A DNA stretch of 64,000 nt from Heminiphilus faecis (GTDB taxonomy: Bacteria > Bacteroidota > Bacteroidia > Bacteroidales > Muribaculaceae). The stretch is from assembly GCF_008728965.1 (NCBI RefSeq), contig NZ_VSMC01000008.1, positions 58,788 to 122,787 of the forward strand, in the 5' to 3' direction. A program made the position numbers and the translations under genes. Positions 63,627 to 64,000 of the stretch are shown here, piece after piece. Under the pieces are notes generated by a model. That model was not told the DNA's origin. It was given only the letters and a program-made list of their open reading frames with translations, and ran no database searches. Each line of letters opens with the position of its first letter. The first letter of the stretch is position 1.

Positions 63627-63871
63627 TTAAAATGCAGCAGATAGGTAGGGGCGCCAGTTCCACGGCGCCCGCGAAGCCGGATGGCCATACAAAAGACCTT
63701 GCGGGGCGAAACCGGATGGCCATACAAGAGACCATGCGGGACGCAGCCGGACGGCCATACAAGAGACCGTGCGGGGCAAAGCCGGACGCCGTGGTACTGG
63801 CGTCCCTACTAACCTTATCGACGTTTAACAACCGCGTTTTTTAATTGATATTACATACTTCCGCTCGGCTA
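63627..63871. repeat. Tandem repeat unit 3 with internally expanded core
   Basis: Core 63644-63810 is 167 bp, exactly 70 bp longer than in units 1 and 2, because a 35-bp segment (starting CCGGAYGGCCATACAARAGA) occurs three times in a row. Homology to the spacer fades after about 63871. Short open frames across units 1-3 reflect the repeat. Confidence 0.88.
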
Positions 63872-63917
63872 ATTGTGAAGATTCAAAATCGAAGTGCAAA
63901 AACTTTGCTTAGATAAG

Positions 63918-63985
63918 CAGACCAACCTCACTCCTCTCGGAGGGGGATGCCCAAGCGGCGGGGGCGGCCGAGTCCGCCCCCAAGA
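63918..63985. other. GC-rich hairpins near the right edge
   Basis: GGGGGCGG and CCGCCCCC (63959-63980 region) enclose a 6-nt loop, and CTCCTCTCGGAGG lies just left. Possibly an extragenic palindromic element continuing past the window; no gene is seen from 63018 to the end. Confidence 0.4.
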
Positions 63986-64000
63986 GTGAATCGGTAGAAA

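Noticed and set aside
63595..63831. Open frames of 70-78 codons in the repeat array
   Set aside because: They depend on the 35-bp internal duplication, which changes frame between copies; no start context or homology is apparent.
63158..63871. CRISPR array
   Set aside because: The repeats are 234 bp with conserved, not variable, spacers, and the 35-bp units are directly adjacent without spacers; there are no cas genes.

Overview
The window looks like chromosomal DNA of a Bacteroidales bacterium, most likely of the Muribaculaceae type. The order and family are inferred from gene content, not from a marker search. Supporting signs are promoters of the Bacteroidetes kind (TAnnTTTG at -7 with TTTG or TTG about 20 nt upstream), a bamA-ompH-ompH-murI block, a fused MurF-alanine racemase, a glycine-lipid acyltransferase pair, a PG0541-type protein attached to an RND pump, a Lys-type phosphoglycerate dehydrogenase, and reg_prop/AraC regulation of glycosidases. 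There are no rRNA genes, phage modules, transposases or CRISPR arrays.

Layout. 1-3.7 kb: end of bamA, two OmpH/Skp chaperones and murI. 3.8-11.1 kb, minus strand: tolC-hlyD-RND pump, a small PII-like protein and trpB2 in one tight run. 11.3-15.8 kb: ilvA, then the divergent run pyrE, SRPBCC protein, argH, Rieske-like lipoprotein, and tRNA-Leu. 15.9-18.2 kb: an NfnAB-type flavoprotein pair. 18.2-20.1 kb: a divergent MvaI-like restriction-modification locus whose two 5' ends appear to have been lost at their junction. 20.3-23.5 kb: SPOR lipoprotein, YfcE phosphoesterase and a six-hairpin glycosidase-like lipoprotein. 23.6-31.1 kb: an arabinose-glycan cluster with a membrane-bound reg_prop/AraC regulator followed by GH43, GH43 and GH51, without SusC/SusD. 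31.2-34.3 kb: obg, pgeF, an ECF-like sigma factor and a four-helix membrane protein. 34.3-38.6 kb, minus: rpoN, PAP2-like protein, purE and ispG. 38.7-40.5 kb: glsA/glsB. 40.7-42.9 kb: a SulP transporter and a tiny lipoprotein. 43-46.7 kb: recJ and recQ, with a structured leader. 47-50.3 kb: clostripain-like protease, MscS channel and a TPR protein. 50.3-51.9 kb: accessory stretch with a DUF protein, a small membrane protein, dispersed repeats and initiator tRNA. 52.2-54.2 kb: serC-serA. 54.4-60.3 kb: bioA, murF-alr, tatA-tatC and fabD. 60.6-63 kb: a DIP1984-like protein and a tandem GH43 enzyme. 63.1-64 kb: a gene-free array of MITE-like repeats.

Most of the window is housekeeping. The stretches deserving a second look are the truncated restriction-modification junction (about 19.4 kb), the kinase-less glycan sensor with its glycosidases, the histidine-free Rieske-like lipoprotein, the structured recJ leader, and the inverted-repeat family at 63.2-63.9 kb with a distant copy at 51.6 kb and 35-bp internal expansion in one copy. 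I did not find anything I could confidently call a wholly new system.
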